From positions 1 through 64,000 of the forward strand of contig NZ_FOCZ01000005.1 of assembly GCF_900110245.1 (NCBI RefSeq): a stretch of DNA of 64,000 nt. Direction: 5' to 3'. Each line of letters opens with the position of its first letter. The stretch's first letter is position 1. Source of the DNA: Niastella yeongjuensis. Lineage in GTDB: Bacteria > Bacteroidota > Bacteroidia > Chitinophagales > Chitinophagaceae. A model generated the notes under the pieces. It was not told where the DNA came from and did not search any database. It saw only the letters and a list, made by a program, of their open reading frames with translations. This document shows positions 26,691-34,973 of this stretch, piece by piece. Position numbers and translations under genes: made by a program.

Positions 26691-26715
26691 GAAAAACCAT
26701 TTTATCTCCCTTCTA

Positions 26716-27408
26716 CTAAGCTCTATCGCCCAACACTTCATCGATCATGCCAAATGTTTTGGCTTCATGGGCTTTCATCCAGTGATCGCGGTCAGATGCT
26801 TCGTGCACTTTTTGATAATCCTGCCCGCTGTGTTTGGCAATAATCGAATACAATTCGTGTTGCAATTTTTTGATCTCCTGCACGGTGATCTCTATATCGG
26901 CAGTAACGCCCTGAATGCCACCCCGGGCTTGATGGATCATTACGCGGGCATGGCTCAGCGCGGAGCGTTTACCAGCGGCGCCGGCGCATAACAATACAGC
27001 GCTCATAGATAAAGCAGTGCCCGTGCAAATGGTGGCCACTTCGGGCGTAATGTATTGCATGGTATCATAAATGCCCAGCCCTGCATGCACGGACCCGCCA
27101 GGTGAGTTAATGTATAACTGGATGTCGCGTTTGGCATCCGCTGATTGCAGGAATAACAGTTGCGCCTGAATGATATTGGCAATTCTATCGTCAACGGCAT
27201 CTCCTAAAAAAATAATGCGATCCATCATCAGGCGCGAGAACACATCCATCTGCGCCACATTCAATTGCCGTTCTTCTGTAATATAAGGCGTCATGGCCAT
27301 GGGCATAAAGCGGTCTTCTACCCGGGCAATAAAGCCATCCACATGCTGGCTGCCAATGCGATGATGGTGTACTGCATAGGCACGAAAATCCTGTTGAATA
27401 CTGGTCAT
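26716..27408 (-). CDS. clpP: ClpP-family ATP-dependent protease subunit (divergent paralogue)
   Basis: The 230-aa protein aligns with Bacteroidota ClpP: FRAYAVHHHRI, PYITEERQLNVAQMDVFSRL, DRIIFLGDAVDD, YINSPGGSVHAGLGIYD. The nucleophile serine is at about 134 in TGTALSMSAVLL, the histidine at about 159 in RVMIHQ and the acid in SDRDHWM, so the triad is present. Compared with the usual GMAASMGAVL and HQPLGGAQGQ, the active-site surroundings are altered (ALSMSA, HQARGGIQGV), which points to a secondary paralogue rather than the housekeeping copy. It is not next to clpX. Confidence 0.9.
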   Translation of the reverse strand: MTSIQQDFRAYAVHHHRIGSQHVDGFIARVEDRFMPMAMTPYITEERQLNVAQMDVFSRLMMDRIIFLGDAVDDRIANIIQAQLLFLQSADAKRDIQLYINSPGGSVHAGLGIYDTMQYITPEVATICTGTALSMSAVLLCAGAAGKRSALSHARVMIHQARGGIQGVTADIEITVQEIKKLQHELYSIIAKHSGQDYQKVHEASDRDHWMKAHEAKTFGMIDEVLGDRA

Positions 27409-27509
27409 AGTATCAAGTTTGTTTTAGTAAAAAATTAGGATTGGGAACACAGAATGTCAGGCTGAAGGCGATCTTCAGCATTTATGCGCTACTGCCTGTT
27501 GCCCATTGC

Positions 27510-27779
27510 TTATTTCCTGAAAAGTGCCATTATTTTCCTGCGAAAGGTGATATGCTCTATTTCATTGAACAGGTGCTGGTGTACCGATTCTATTTCGGTT
27601 TTTAACTGGCGGCGGCTGTACTGGCGAATGATGGCGTAGGTTTTTTGCTGCCACAAGAGTTGTTCGTGCAAGGCGGGTTGTAAAAGCAACCGCGCTTCAA
27701 ACAGATGCTGGTCGGCCTCGCCGGCGTATTTTAAAAGATAATCCTCTATCTGTTGTATGTTATGCAAGGAAGTCCTCAT
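27510..27779 (-). CDS. Small protein encoded with the sigma factor
   Basis: The 89-aa protein is rich in helix, Gln and Leu (QQIEDYLLKYAGEADQHLF, LHEQLLWQQKTYAIIRQYS). Its start overlaps the end of the sigma-factor gene by 20 nt, so they are translationally coupled. It lacks a membrane segment. By position it could be a cytoplasmic anti-sigma-like partner, but no domain is recognised. Confidence 0.65.
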   Translation of the reverse strand: MRTSLHNIQQIEDYLLKYAGEADQHLFEARLLLQPALHEQLLWQQKTYAIIRQYSRRQLKTEIESVHQHLFNEIEHITFRRKIMALFRK

Positions 27780-28305
27780 AGCTCAACGATTTTTCTTTTA
27801 CAAGATCTCTCACTTTTTCAAGGCACTTGTATTTTTGAACGGTGGCCGAGCGCTCGCTGCTGAAACCAAACAGCTTTGAGATTTTAGTCATGGGTAATTT
27901 ATCGTAATAAAAAGCCCGCAGCAATTCCATACAACGCTGGCCCGAGTGGTGTAACAGGTTGAGCAGTTTATCAGATGCTGTAGTGCCGGGGTCTTCCATG
28001 GCTATCCCGGTCAGCGAATCATCCAGCGTTATATGGTTGTAGTGTTCTTTATTTTTCTTTGCCCACAGGTGTTTGGCAATACCAAGAAGATAGGAACGTT
28101 CGCTGTAGGTTAGTTCTACATTGGATGTAACCAGTTTTTCATAATAGATCACCAGCGCATCCTGAAAAATGTCTTTGGCTTCTTCGAATGAACCACCTTT
28201 GTCGCGCACATATCTGGCCACCAGCGGAAACGCCTCCTGGTACAGGTGCATAAATAGCATCTTCCTGTCTGCGGCCCTGTCTTCTATTATCAGCTCTTGC
28301 ATCAT
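27760..28305 (-). CDS. ECF-like RNA polymerase sigma factor
   Basis: The 181-aa protein has a sigma-70 region 2-like segment (FPLVARYVRDKGGSFEEAKD, then IFQDALVIYYEKL), a linker, and a region 4-like helix-turn-helix (MELLRAFYYDKLPMTKISKL, FGFSSERSATVQKYKCLEKV). The region 2 signature EEAKDIFQDAL is characteristic. It overlaps the 89-aa gene. It is not next to SusC/D genes, so it probably governs a different regulon. Confidence 0.85.
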   Translation of the reverse strand: MMQELIIEDRAADRKMLFMHLYQEAFPLVARYVRDKGGSFEEAKDIFQDALVIYYEKLVTSNVELTYSERSYLLGIAKHLWAKKNKEHYNHITLDDSLTGIAMEDPGTTASDKLLNLLHHSGQRCMELLRAFYYDKLPMTKISKLFGFSSERSATVQKYKCLEKVRDLVKEKSLSYEDFLA

Positions 28306-28417
28306 AAACGAACGCTTTACTAATAAGTGGCGATTTTAGCACAAATATCACCCAAAATGTACAAATTTATTTTCACCGGCCATAAAATAAAACACCTGTG
28401 GTTGCCAGGATTGCCAA

Positions 28418-28458
28418 AACTAAAAGCCGCAGCGATTACTGCGGCTTTTTAGTTTTTT
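28418..28458. terminator. Bidirectional terminator
   Basis: AAAAGCCGCAG / CTGCGGCTTTT is an 11-bp perfect stem with TAGTTTTTTT on the plus side and TAGTTTTG on the minus side. It lies 15 nt downstream of the Sel1 gene (minus strand), which it should terminate. Confidence 0.8.
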
Positions 28459-28472
28459 TCGCTTTCAATTCT

Positions 28473-28898
28473 CTATGATCGCAATTGTTGTTCCATAATC
28501 TTATAATTTTCCTTTCCAAGCGAATCACCCAAATCGGCTGACTTCTTATATAACATTAGCGCTTTTTCTAAATCTTTTTCACAGCCTATTCCTGATTCGT
28601 AAAACGCCGCAAGATTATTAAAAGCCGCAGCATGATTTTGTGCACAAGCCCTTGTATACCAAAAAATACATTTAGCTGGATTATACTTTGGGTTTTCTAC
28701 ACTTAAATAGTTCATTGTTTCATACTGTTGCGCCAAATCATATTGGGCGTCAGGATGACCCAAATGCGCTGCTTTTTTAATCAAAGTAAAATATTCGTTA
28801 TAAATAATTTCCTTTTCCTCCTCTTTTATTTGACCAGACAATTCATACATTTTTTCATGTACCACCTTCGCTTTTAAATAAATGCTATTCCCTTTCAT
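28473..28898 (-). CDS. Sel1-like repeat protein
   Basis: The 141-aa cytoplasmic protein has two to three Sel1/TPR-like helical repeats: FTLIKKAAHLGHPDAQYDLA, FWYTRACAQNHAAAFNNLA, and ALMLYKKSADLGDSLG. Such repeats mediate protein contacts. No enzymatic domain is present. It is monocistronic. Confidence 0.75.
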   Translation of the reverse strand: MKGNSIYLKAKVVHEKMYELSGQIKEEEKEIIYNEYFTLIKKAAHLGHPDAQYDLAQQYETMNYLSVENPKYNPAKCIFWYTRACAQNHAAAFNNLAAFYESGIGCEKDLEKALMLYKKSADLGDSLGKENYKIMEQQLRS

Positions 28899-29006
28899 TA
28901 TTTATTTTCTTAATGTCTTAGAACTTACGAACTCCGATTCTTTATGTTTACACAGATTTTGTTACAATGTCGGCAAACGGATGCTTGCGCCATTTCAGGA
29001 AGAACG

Positions 29007-29573
29007 CTAATGTACCACCAATATCATTCCTTTCTTTAATGAAAAATAAAGATCGTTTAAAGTACTTAAAAATAAATTTCGGTCAAATGTTATAATTAAA
29101 TCTTCTGTAATCTTCCATATTGCATAATCCATTACACTATCTTTGAATTCCTCGATCACACTTTCGTAAAGACGTGCTATCATCAATTTATCGTCTATCT
29201 GGATTGCATAATCGGTTAAAATGCCTAAAGTAAGGTGAATCGATATTAACTCATCTGAATCAGTAAAATCAATCTCTGTTCTTCCTACTATATCAAGGTC
29301 CACTTCAGCATAAGGTTCCTCAGATGAAGAAAACTCTTTCTCCCATTTTTGAAGATTATCCCTGTCAAAATAGTATTCACCTTTTTTTATTGCCTGTAAC
29401 AGACTTGCAACGTCAGAAAAAAGAACCAGCTGTTTATTTGAATTGATCAACAGTTTATCTTTTTCTTCATCTTGCAAATCCGCTCCAGCTACAGTATAAT
29501 AGTATTGATTATCATATGCAATTTTCAGTAAGTACTTTCTGTACTTCTCCGAAACATTTTCCTTCATTTCCAT
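29007..29573 (-). CDS. Hypothetical protein, 188 aa
   Basis: An acidic soluble protein without signal peptide, beginning MEMKENVSEKYRKYLLKIAY. It contains LQAIKKGEYYFDRDNLQKWE and a C-terminal half with STLNDLYFSLKKG. No family is recognised; the acidic, compact form resembles immunity or SMI1/SUKH-type proteins but no motif is convincing. It stands alone between the Sel1 gene and the Pth2-like gene. Confidence 0.55.
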   Translation of the reverse strand: MEMKENVSEKYRKYLLKIAYDNQYYYTVAGADLQDEEKDKLLINSNKQLVLFSDVASLLQAIKKGEYYFDRDNLQKWEKEFSSSEEPYAEVDLDIVGRTEIDFTDSDELISIHLTLGILTDYAIQIDDKLMIARLYESVIEEFKDSVMDYAIWKITEDLIITFDRNLFLSTLNDLYFSLKKGMILVVH

Positions 29574-29894
29574 TGTTTTTCTGAATATCTATAAAATTCA
29601 GTGGTGTGATTAGCAGGCACGAATGTATGTAGTGAAAATTACATATGCAAATCAATTAATAAAATTTACTCATTGAAGCTAACGGACACTAACACGTAAG
29701 CGCATAACCATTTATGTTCTGTAACCGTCAGGGACTTTTTGAAGTTTAACGAAATTTGTTTTTTTTAAAAAAGACAGTGATATGGAACCTGGAATAACCA
29801 TTCGTTAATAAACCATTGTTAGGGTTTACGGTTTGAGCCCTGGGATTTGGGGAAATATATTGAAATGAATATCTTACTAAATAATTCATTTACT

Positions 29895-30212
29895 ATGAAA
29901 ATGTATATCTTAATAAAAGAGAATGTTCCAAATAAATTAGTCCCTGTAATTGCTGCACACGCCTCCTTAGCTTGTTACAAAAAGTTTGAAAAAGATAGTG
30001 ATATGGAAACATGGATCAACTCAATATTTAAAAAAGTGGTGTGTAAAGTAAATGATATCGAGTTTGAAAATTCAAAAACAGAACCCAAAAGCCTGATACT
30101 GACAGAAAGTGCATTGAATAATGAAGAAGTGTGTATAGTATTTTGTCCAAGAGATGAATACTCCAAACAATTTAAATATTTTAGAATGTGGACACCTAAC
30201 GTAGAGCAGTAA
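29895..30212 (+). CDS. Peptidyl-tRNA hydrolase II-like (PTH2 fold) protein
   Basis: The 105-aa protein starts MKMYILIKENVPNKLVPVIA and continues AHASLACYKKF, the AHxSL pattern of the PTH2 active-site helix. It ends with CIVFCPRDEYSKQFKYFRMW. Canonical bacterial Pth is a different fold; PTH2 is mainly archaeal and eukaryotic, and short bacterial relatives have unknown substrates. The open frame extends upstream to ATG 29865 and TTG 29847; the ATG at 29895 matches the first strand of the fold. Confidence 0.55.
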   Translation: MKMYILIKENVPNKLVPVIAAHASLACYKKFEKDSDMETWINSIFKKVVCKVNDIEFENSKTEPKSLILTESALNNEEVCIVFCPRDEYSKQFKYFRMWTPNVEQ

Positions 30213-30218
30213 CAGCAA

Positions 30219-30240
30219 GAAGCCCGGTAATCCGGGCTTC
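30219..30240. terminator. Terminator hairpin, AGCCCGG family
   Basis: GAAGCCCGG / CCGGGCTTC is a perfect 9-bp stem with a TAAT loop, 7 nt after the PTH2-like stop and facing the GH89 gene on the other strand. Confidence 0.7.
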
Positions 30241-30282
30241 AACAATTTTCGTCTGTATTTATAGTTAAACCTGACTGGTATC

Positions 30283-32499
30283 TTATCGGTACTTATTCAT
30301 GCAGGCTAAATATTTCCCATGCAAACGTTTTGCTACCGCTATAGGATCGCCAACAGGAACTTCACTATATGTATCCTGCTTATTAACCCATTGCCATTCC
30401 CAGGCTTTCATTTTCGCTTCAAATGCTTTTTGATCAAAAGGGCAATTACTTTCCAGGGCTTCGATAGCCGATGTAAAAAACTGTTGCCAGCGCGGCAGGT
30501 AAAAGCCTTTCAACATGCCCGACCATTGTTTGCAGGCATAATCATGCAGTCTGCTATCCTGGTCTCCCCATAAAGTAATCAGGTCGCGTGCATTCTTCTC
30601 ATATAGTTTTTTTTCTTGTCCGGCAGCACCCCATCTTACCGCATCATTCAACCAACGGCCCAGCAGAAAGTCTTTTTGGGTGGCTAATAAAGTATCCAAA
30701 TCATTGATCACACCTAAAAATTGATTGAACAACACGGTGAACTGTGCTTTGTCTTTTTCCTGGTATTTTTTTGAAAAATCCCGCTGAAGCGTATCCGCAT
30801 AATTGGCCAGCACCTGCCTGGTCAGGTCAACGAGGTCATAACGAAATCCTTCACTGGTCTTTAATTTATCGGAGGCCTGAACCATCAGGTCCCAGGCAGG
30901 TAAAATATCCCCCGGGCGGTATCCCTTTACGGGATTTGTACAAACCGTTTTTGCGGCAAATGTTGGCCTGCCGGTTATAATGCTCTCCGGGCCTCCATTT
31001 GACACACCGGCATTGTAGACGGTGTTCTTCAGGATCATCCATGCCTTTTCTGCATCGGTGTTGTAAGCTCCATATCTTCGCAATACGTAGGCTTTAAGCC
31101 AGGCCGTTACATCAATCGGCTTATTGCGCCAGGTGTTTTCAAGCATCAGGGCATACATTACGGGATTCTGCTCAATAGCCTCGGGAGTAAGTCCAATTCC
31201 GCTCAACTTACCTGTTTGTGGCTGACCCAGTAGCGAGGCAGGTTTACCTGCCACTTCATCCATCCGCCCATACATACTGATATTGCCCCCGAAATTATGG
31301 AGCATACACCAAATCCAGGGTTTGCCGTAATACGCTTCTGTTTTATTCCACACGGGGTTATTCTCACTCCATAAGTCCAAAATGATCATTTTATCATCAG
31401 GTACTGCATTCAATAATGCCTTTATTTGAGCAGGTTTCCAAAAGTTTGACTGGAAATGAAACAACCACCCCTGCATGATCCATTTTGCTTCAGGGTCCCC
31501 GGCAGCCATCGCCTGATATACCTGATGGCTGATCCTGCACAAATAAGTGCTATCGTTGGTGGGCGGTTTGTTTTCGTTAAACGTATCTGAAGAATATAAA
31601 TGATCGGTTCCGTAAACTTCTGTTTGTTCCCGGATAAATAGTTTGCCTATTTCAATAAAAAGGGAATCCTCCGGATCAAGAATAGACACAGCCGGAAAAC
31701 CTGACCAGTTGGTTTGTTTGAGCAGGGCATTAGGAAATTTCTTTTTGAATGCAGGTGGAACATGTCCGGTAAAAGCTGGTAATACCGGCGTCATTCCCAA
31801 GCTTCGTTGTCTTTCCAGGATCTTTTTTTGCAGCGCTTCATGCTGTTGCATCCACGACATTGGTAAAGGACCGCCCCAACCATCCAGATTCCCCATCCAG
31901 AACCAGTTAAAATAGGCAGGGCCACTGAAAAAATTGTCCAGTTCATTGTCCGTAAATCCCAGTTGTTTATATACCCTGTACCAAACTATGTTCTGCCCCG
32001 TTAACGCCAATGGCATGTTGATTCCATTCAAAGCCATCCAATCAATTTCTTTTTCCCACCGGTCCCAATTCCACCAACTCATGGTATAATTGAAAGTACA
32101 GTAATTAAGATAGTAACGGTATGAATAGGGTGTTGTGCGTCTGACCTTAACCGCAACGGAGGGCAACGGGTCAGGAATAGCAAGATTGGTACCATTCCAG
32201 CTAATATCACAATGTGCATAATTTTTAAGGTAATAATTCAGGGCACTGGCAACCCCTACTCCATTGGACCCAGCCAGCACTATTTTTTTATGTCCTGAAT
32301 ACAATTCAAAAACATCCCGGCCATTGGCTGATTGTATGATCTTTACCTCAAAGCTGTTGTGCAACCTTTCAGGCAATATCCTTCTTATAAGACTATATGC
32401 GGCACGCGCTACGGTATCTTTGCCGGTCATTGCATCCGCTGCATGGGCGGTGAAGGAAGCCACAAACGCAATAGTCAACACAATACACTTCAATTGCAT
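30283..32499 (-). CDS. Alpha-N-acetylglucosaminidase, GH89 (NAGLU family)
   Basis: The 738-aa protein has a signal peptide (MQLKCIVLTIAFVASFTAHA). The GH89 fold follows: an N-terminal domain, then the catalytic barrel with YLNYCTFNYTMSWWNWDRW, WMALNGINMPLALTGQ and FWMGNLDGWGGPLP. Candidate catalytic acids are in YSSDTFNEN and ALMLENTWR. The C-terminal helical domain follows. The enzyme releases alpha-linked GlcNAc from glycan ends (in mammals from heparan sulfate). It is the last gene of the sigma/FecR/SusCD operon and 12 nt after the EEP lipoprotein gene, pointing to an alpha-GlcNAc-containing target. Confidence 0.93.
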   Translation of the reverse strand: MQLKCIVLTIAFVASFTAHAADAMTGKDTVARAAYSLIRRILPERLHNSFEVKIIQSANGRDVFELYSGHKKIVLAGSNGVGVASALNYYLKNYAHCDISWNGTNLAIPDPLPSVAVKVRRTTPYSYRYYLNYCTFNYTMSWWNWDRWEKEIDWMALNGINMPLALTGQNIVWYRVYKQLGFTDNELDNFFSGPAYFNWFWMGNLDGWGGPLPMSWMQQHEALQKKILERQRSLGMTPVLPAFTGHVPPAFKKKFPNALLKQTNWSGFPAVSILDPEDSLFIEIGKLFIREQTEVYGTDHLYSSDTFNENKPPTNDSTYLCRISHQVYQAMAAGDPEAKWIMQGWLFHFQSNFWKPAQIKALLNAVPDDKMIILDLWSENNPVWNKTEAYYGKPWIWCMLHNFGGNISMYGRMDEVAGKPASLLGQPQTGKLSGIGLTPEAIEQNPVMYALMLENTWRNKPIDVTAWLKAYVLRRYGAYNTDAEKAWMILKNTVYNAGVSNGGPESIITGRPTFAAKTVCTNPVKGYRPGDILPAWDLMVQASDKLKTSEGFRYDLVDLTRQVLANYADTLQRDFSKKYQEKDKAQFTVLFNQFLGVINDLDTLLATQKDFLLGRWLNDAVRWGAAGQEKKLYEKNARDLITLWGDQDSRLHDYACKQWSGMLKGFYLPRWQQFFTSAIEALESNCPFDQKAFEAKMKAWEWQWVNKQDTYSEVPVGDPIAVAKRLHGKYLACMNKYR

Positions 32500-32511
32500 A
32501 GGGAATGCATT

Positions 32512-33327
32512 TTATAGTTTACCGGTTTTAAATACCGCAAGGACTGGCCTGTGGTCCGAAGCGTAGGTTTCGGGAATTACTTCGTACGACAATAATGGCC
32601 AGGTGTTCCTGACAGCAATATAATCTATTGTACGAAAGGGTTTCTCCACCGGTATCGTACCAGGACAATCGATCAGGCAGGTTCGTTTAAACAGGGAATC
32701 CAGTAAATTAATCGGTTCCGATCCTGCTACACTGTTTAAGTCACCACATAGAATAACCGGCATTTTTTCCAATGAAAATATTTTCAGGATTTCCTTCATT
32801 TGCACAATCCGGTTCTCCTGGCCTCGGGTAGCGTCTAAATGCGTATTGCCAATTATAATTTTTTGTCCATTTATGTTCAATACCGTGGAGGCTAGTATGC
32901 GGTTTTCCGCTTTTGTTTCTTGTGGAAGATGGGTCAATTGAGGCGCTTCCAATTCAAAGCGGCTAAGTATGGCTAATCCATAGTCACCACCCTCGTGATC
33001 GATGGCTTTGTAAAACTGGTAGTGCATACCTGTTTTTTCTGCAATTAATTTTGCTTCATCAATTTGCCCGCTCCGCGTTGTATTCTTATCTACCTCCTGT
33101 AATGCCACAATATCAGGCCTGGCCTCATTGATCACCCGCGCTATAGCAGCTATATCTATCAATCCTGGTTTGCCAGGCGGATTGGCATGATGAATATTAT
33201 AGGACAGCACCCGGAGTTCCTGCAGATCAGTTTTATTTGCAGCCGTAGTTTGCACGGCCATTTTTTGTTGACAGGAGAAAAGTGGTAAAAGCAAAACGCC
33301 TGACAGTATGTATCGTATGTTAACCAT
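32512..33327 (-). CDS. Endonuclease/exonuclease/phosphatase family lipoprotein
   Basis: The 271-aa protein has a lipoprotein signal (VLLLPLFSC, Cys19). The EEP motifs are complete: LSYNIHH, VALQEVDKNT, GNTHLDA, CGDLNSV and ASDHRPVLA. Members hydrolyse phosphodiester or phosphomonoester bonds; outer-membrane lipoproteins of this type in glycan loci may remove phosphate or cleave phospholipid or glycan-phosphate linkages. The gene is 13 nt before the GH89 gene in the same operon. Confidence 0.88.
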   Translation of the reverse strand: MVNIRYILSGVLLLPLFSCQQKMAVQTTAANKTDLQELRVLSYNIHHANPPGKPGLIDIAAIARVINEARPDIVALQEVDKNTTRSGQIDEAKLIAEKTGMHYQFYKAIDHEGGDYGLAILSRFELEAPQLTHLPQETKAENRILASTVLNINGQKIIIGNTHLDATRGQENRIVQMKEILKIFSLEKMPVILCGDLNSVAGSEPINLLDSLFKRTCLIDCPGTIPVEKPFRTIDYIAVRNTWPLLSYEVIPETYASDHRPVLAVFKTGKL

Positions 33328-33350
33328 TATTTTTTATTGTTGTTCCTTCA

Positions 33351-34931
33351 TTAATTAATAACCTGCGTTGGCTTGCGCACTTCAGTTCCACCGCCCGTAA
33401 TAATCACCGGCCCTTCTTTTTCCAGATCATCCAGCGTAGACGTTTTTTCCAGATCTACTGTTCCCTGTGATCTTGACTTTACCCAACGCCCCAGCCTTGC
33501 ATTATAGATGCCGCCGAGTTTATAAAACCACCCTACGTTAGCAGGCGAAGGACGCAGCAGGCAAATGGTATTGGATCCCTGTTTGTAAAATGGTTGTTCT
33601 TCCAGCGTAACGGGATTCACCACATCATACCAGTCGGTATTACCTATGCGCAAACCCGCCCCTTGTGCAATATTCAGGATGGCGCCATTGTAACCGGTAA
33701 TGATCACATCCAGTGGAATGGAGTTTTTATCAATTGTTGTACCCTGAAAAACGGCAATACCGTCAGTATATAAACTAACGCCATTGAGCAACAAGTCTGG
33801 ATTGGCATTGCCCAGCCCATCGCCCGGTGTGGTTTGCGTATTTCTTGATACGATCCATTTTGCATTCGCTATGCTTGTAGAGCCAACGCCATTGATCAAT
33901 TTTACGGAATTGCCTACATAAAAATACTGGCCTTTGTTAACAGTACCGCTGGCAAGATTAAATTTATAGGAACGGCTTCCGCCCATTGCCCAGCCATTAA
34001 CAGGAACACCTGTGGGCTGATATCCTGAATTGGTATTATGTATTACTACGCAATACGGCGTCTGGGAAAAATCGATATCCCTGGTAGCCAGGAACTGAAT
34101 ATACTCGCCATTAGGGTCTGGCGTGCCTTCCACATCGGCCATGAAACCGGTAATGACAACGGGTATCTGCGTAACGGTGGAACTTAATGTTCTGATATCA
34201 CTGGCATTGCGAATACGAAAATGTGGCGTATAGTTGCCAGCGTTATCAGCGGAGTAATCGATCACCCCAAAGAAATTGGCCAGACCTGGCAAAGGGTCAT
34301 TGGCAAAGGTTGCGGTTGACAAGGTTTTGAAGGGTATGTTATCAAATCCGTCGTTCACGACTTTATCCCCGCTATAGGTTTCACCCGCCACCGGTGCAGG
34401 ATCGAAACTTCCTTTTACGATCACAATTTCCGTGCTTTCATACTCATCAGGATTGGCAAGAATATAGGTGCTGGGTACCCTGTTAACGGGTATTGCAACG
34501 CCTGAAGCGACTTTTACTACGGCAGAGGGGTTTACACCCGAAACCTGTAACAATCCATCAACGCGCTTCATAACCCCACCCGACAGGTTTACGGTAACAG
34601 AATCACCAGGAATATATTGCGCAGCATCCTCGCCGATATCGATAGCAATGCCACGCAATTCGTTTAAACGCAATTTATCCTGCACCATTAACAGGCCGGA
34701 TTTCAGGTTTTTACCTCTATGGTCAGAAACTACCGTACCGGAGATCCCGGTATAGCCTCCCATGGATCCGGCACTTAATGTAAGATCATTGCCTTTGTAT
34801 AGGTTCCGCAGGTCGAAAATGGCAATGTAAGGGCTGACATCCGCGCCGGGAAAGTTTCCGGTTTTATCACATCCTCCCAATACCATCACCACCATTACAA
34901 GCAGTATGCTATGTTGGATAAATTTATTCAT
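33351..34931 (-). CDS. DUF5689-domain lipoprotein (surface glycan-binding candidate)
   Basis: The 526-aa protein has a lipoprotein signal (MVVMVLGGC, Cys21). A DUF5689 region (about 35-245) contains YIAIFDLRNLYKG and GVVINR-like segments, and a second beta-rich half resembles lamin-tail or CNA-like domains (VVIHNTNSGYQPTGVPVNG). Such proteins sit in SusCD operons in the place of SusE/F and are thought to bind the glycan at the surface. It is 42 nt downstream of susD and 23 nt before the EEP gene. Confidence 0.8.
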   Translation of the reverse strand: MNKFIQHSILLVMVVMVLGGCDKTGNFPGADVSPYIAIFDLRNLYKGNDLTLSAGSMGGYTGISGTVVSDHRGKNLKSGLLMVQDKLRLNELRGIAIDIGEDAAQYIPGDSVTVNLSGGVMKRVDGLLQVSGVNPSAVVKVASGVAIPVNRVPSTYILANPDEYESTEIVIVKGSFDPAPVAGETYSGDKVVNDGFDNIPFKTLSTATFANDPLPGLANFFGVIDYSADNAGNYTPHFRIRNASDIRTLSSTVTQIPVVITGFMADVEGTPDPNGEYIQFLATRDIDFSQTPYCVVIHNTNSGYQPTGVPVNGWAMGGSRSYKFNLASGTVNKGQYFYVGNSVKLINGVGSTSIANAKWIVSRNTQTTPGDGLGNANPDLLLNGVSLYTDGIAVFQGTTIDKNSIPLDVIITGYNGAILNIAQGAGLRIGNTDWYDVVNPVTLEEQPFYKQGSNTICLLRPSPANVGWFYKLGGIYNARLGRWVKSRSQGTVDLEKTSTLDDLEKEGPVIITGGGTEVRKPTQVIN

Positions 34932-34973
34932 AAGTTCTTTTTAATATTTTTATTCAAACGGCTATTTTAATCA

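Larger units (their letters stand above)
25870..26715. other. Gene-poor stretch holding a 21-bp array
   Basis: About 850 bp without a recognisable gene. The first part is the degenerate 21-bp array. The rest (26230-26640) has overlapping short frames on both strands with no known family: plus LLQLQPELWDRSDRILASQ, and minus 26584-26342 starting MKQVVTKVAGWKINKQ. The clpP terminator follows. Confidence 0.5.
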
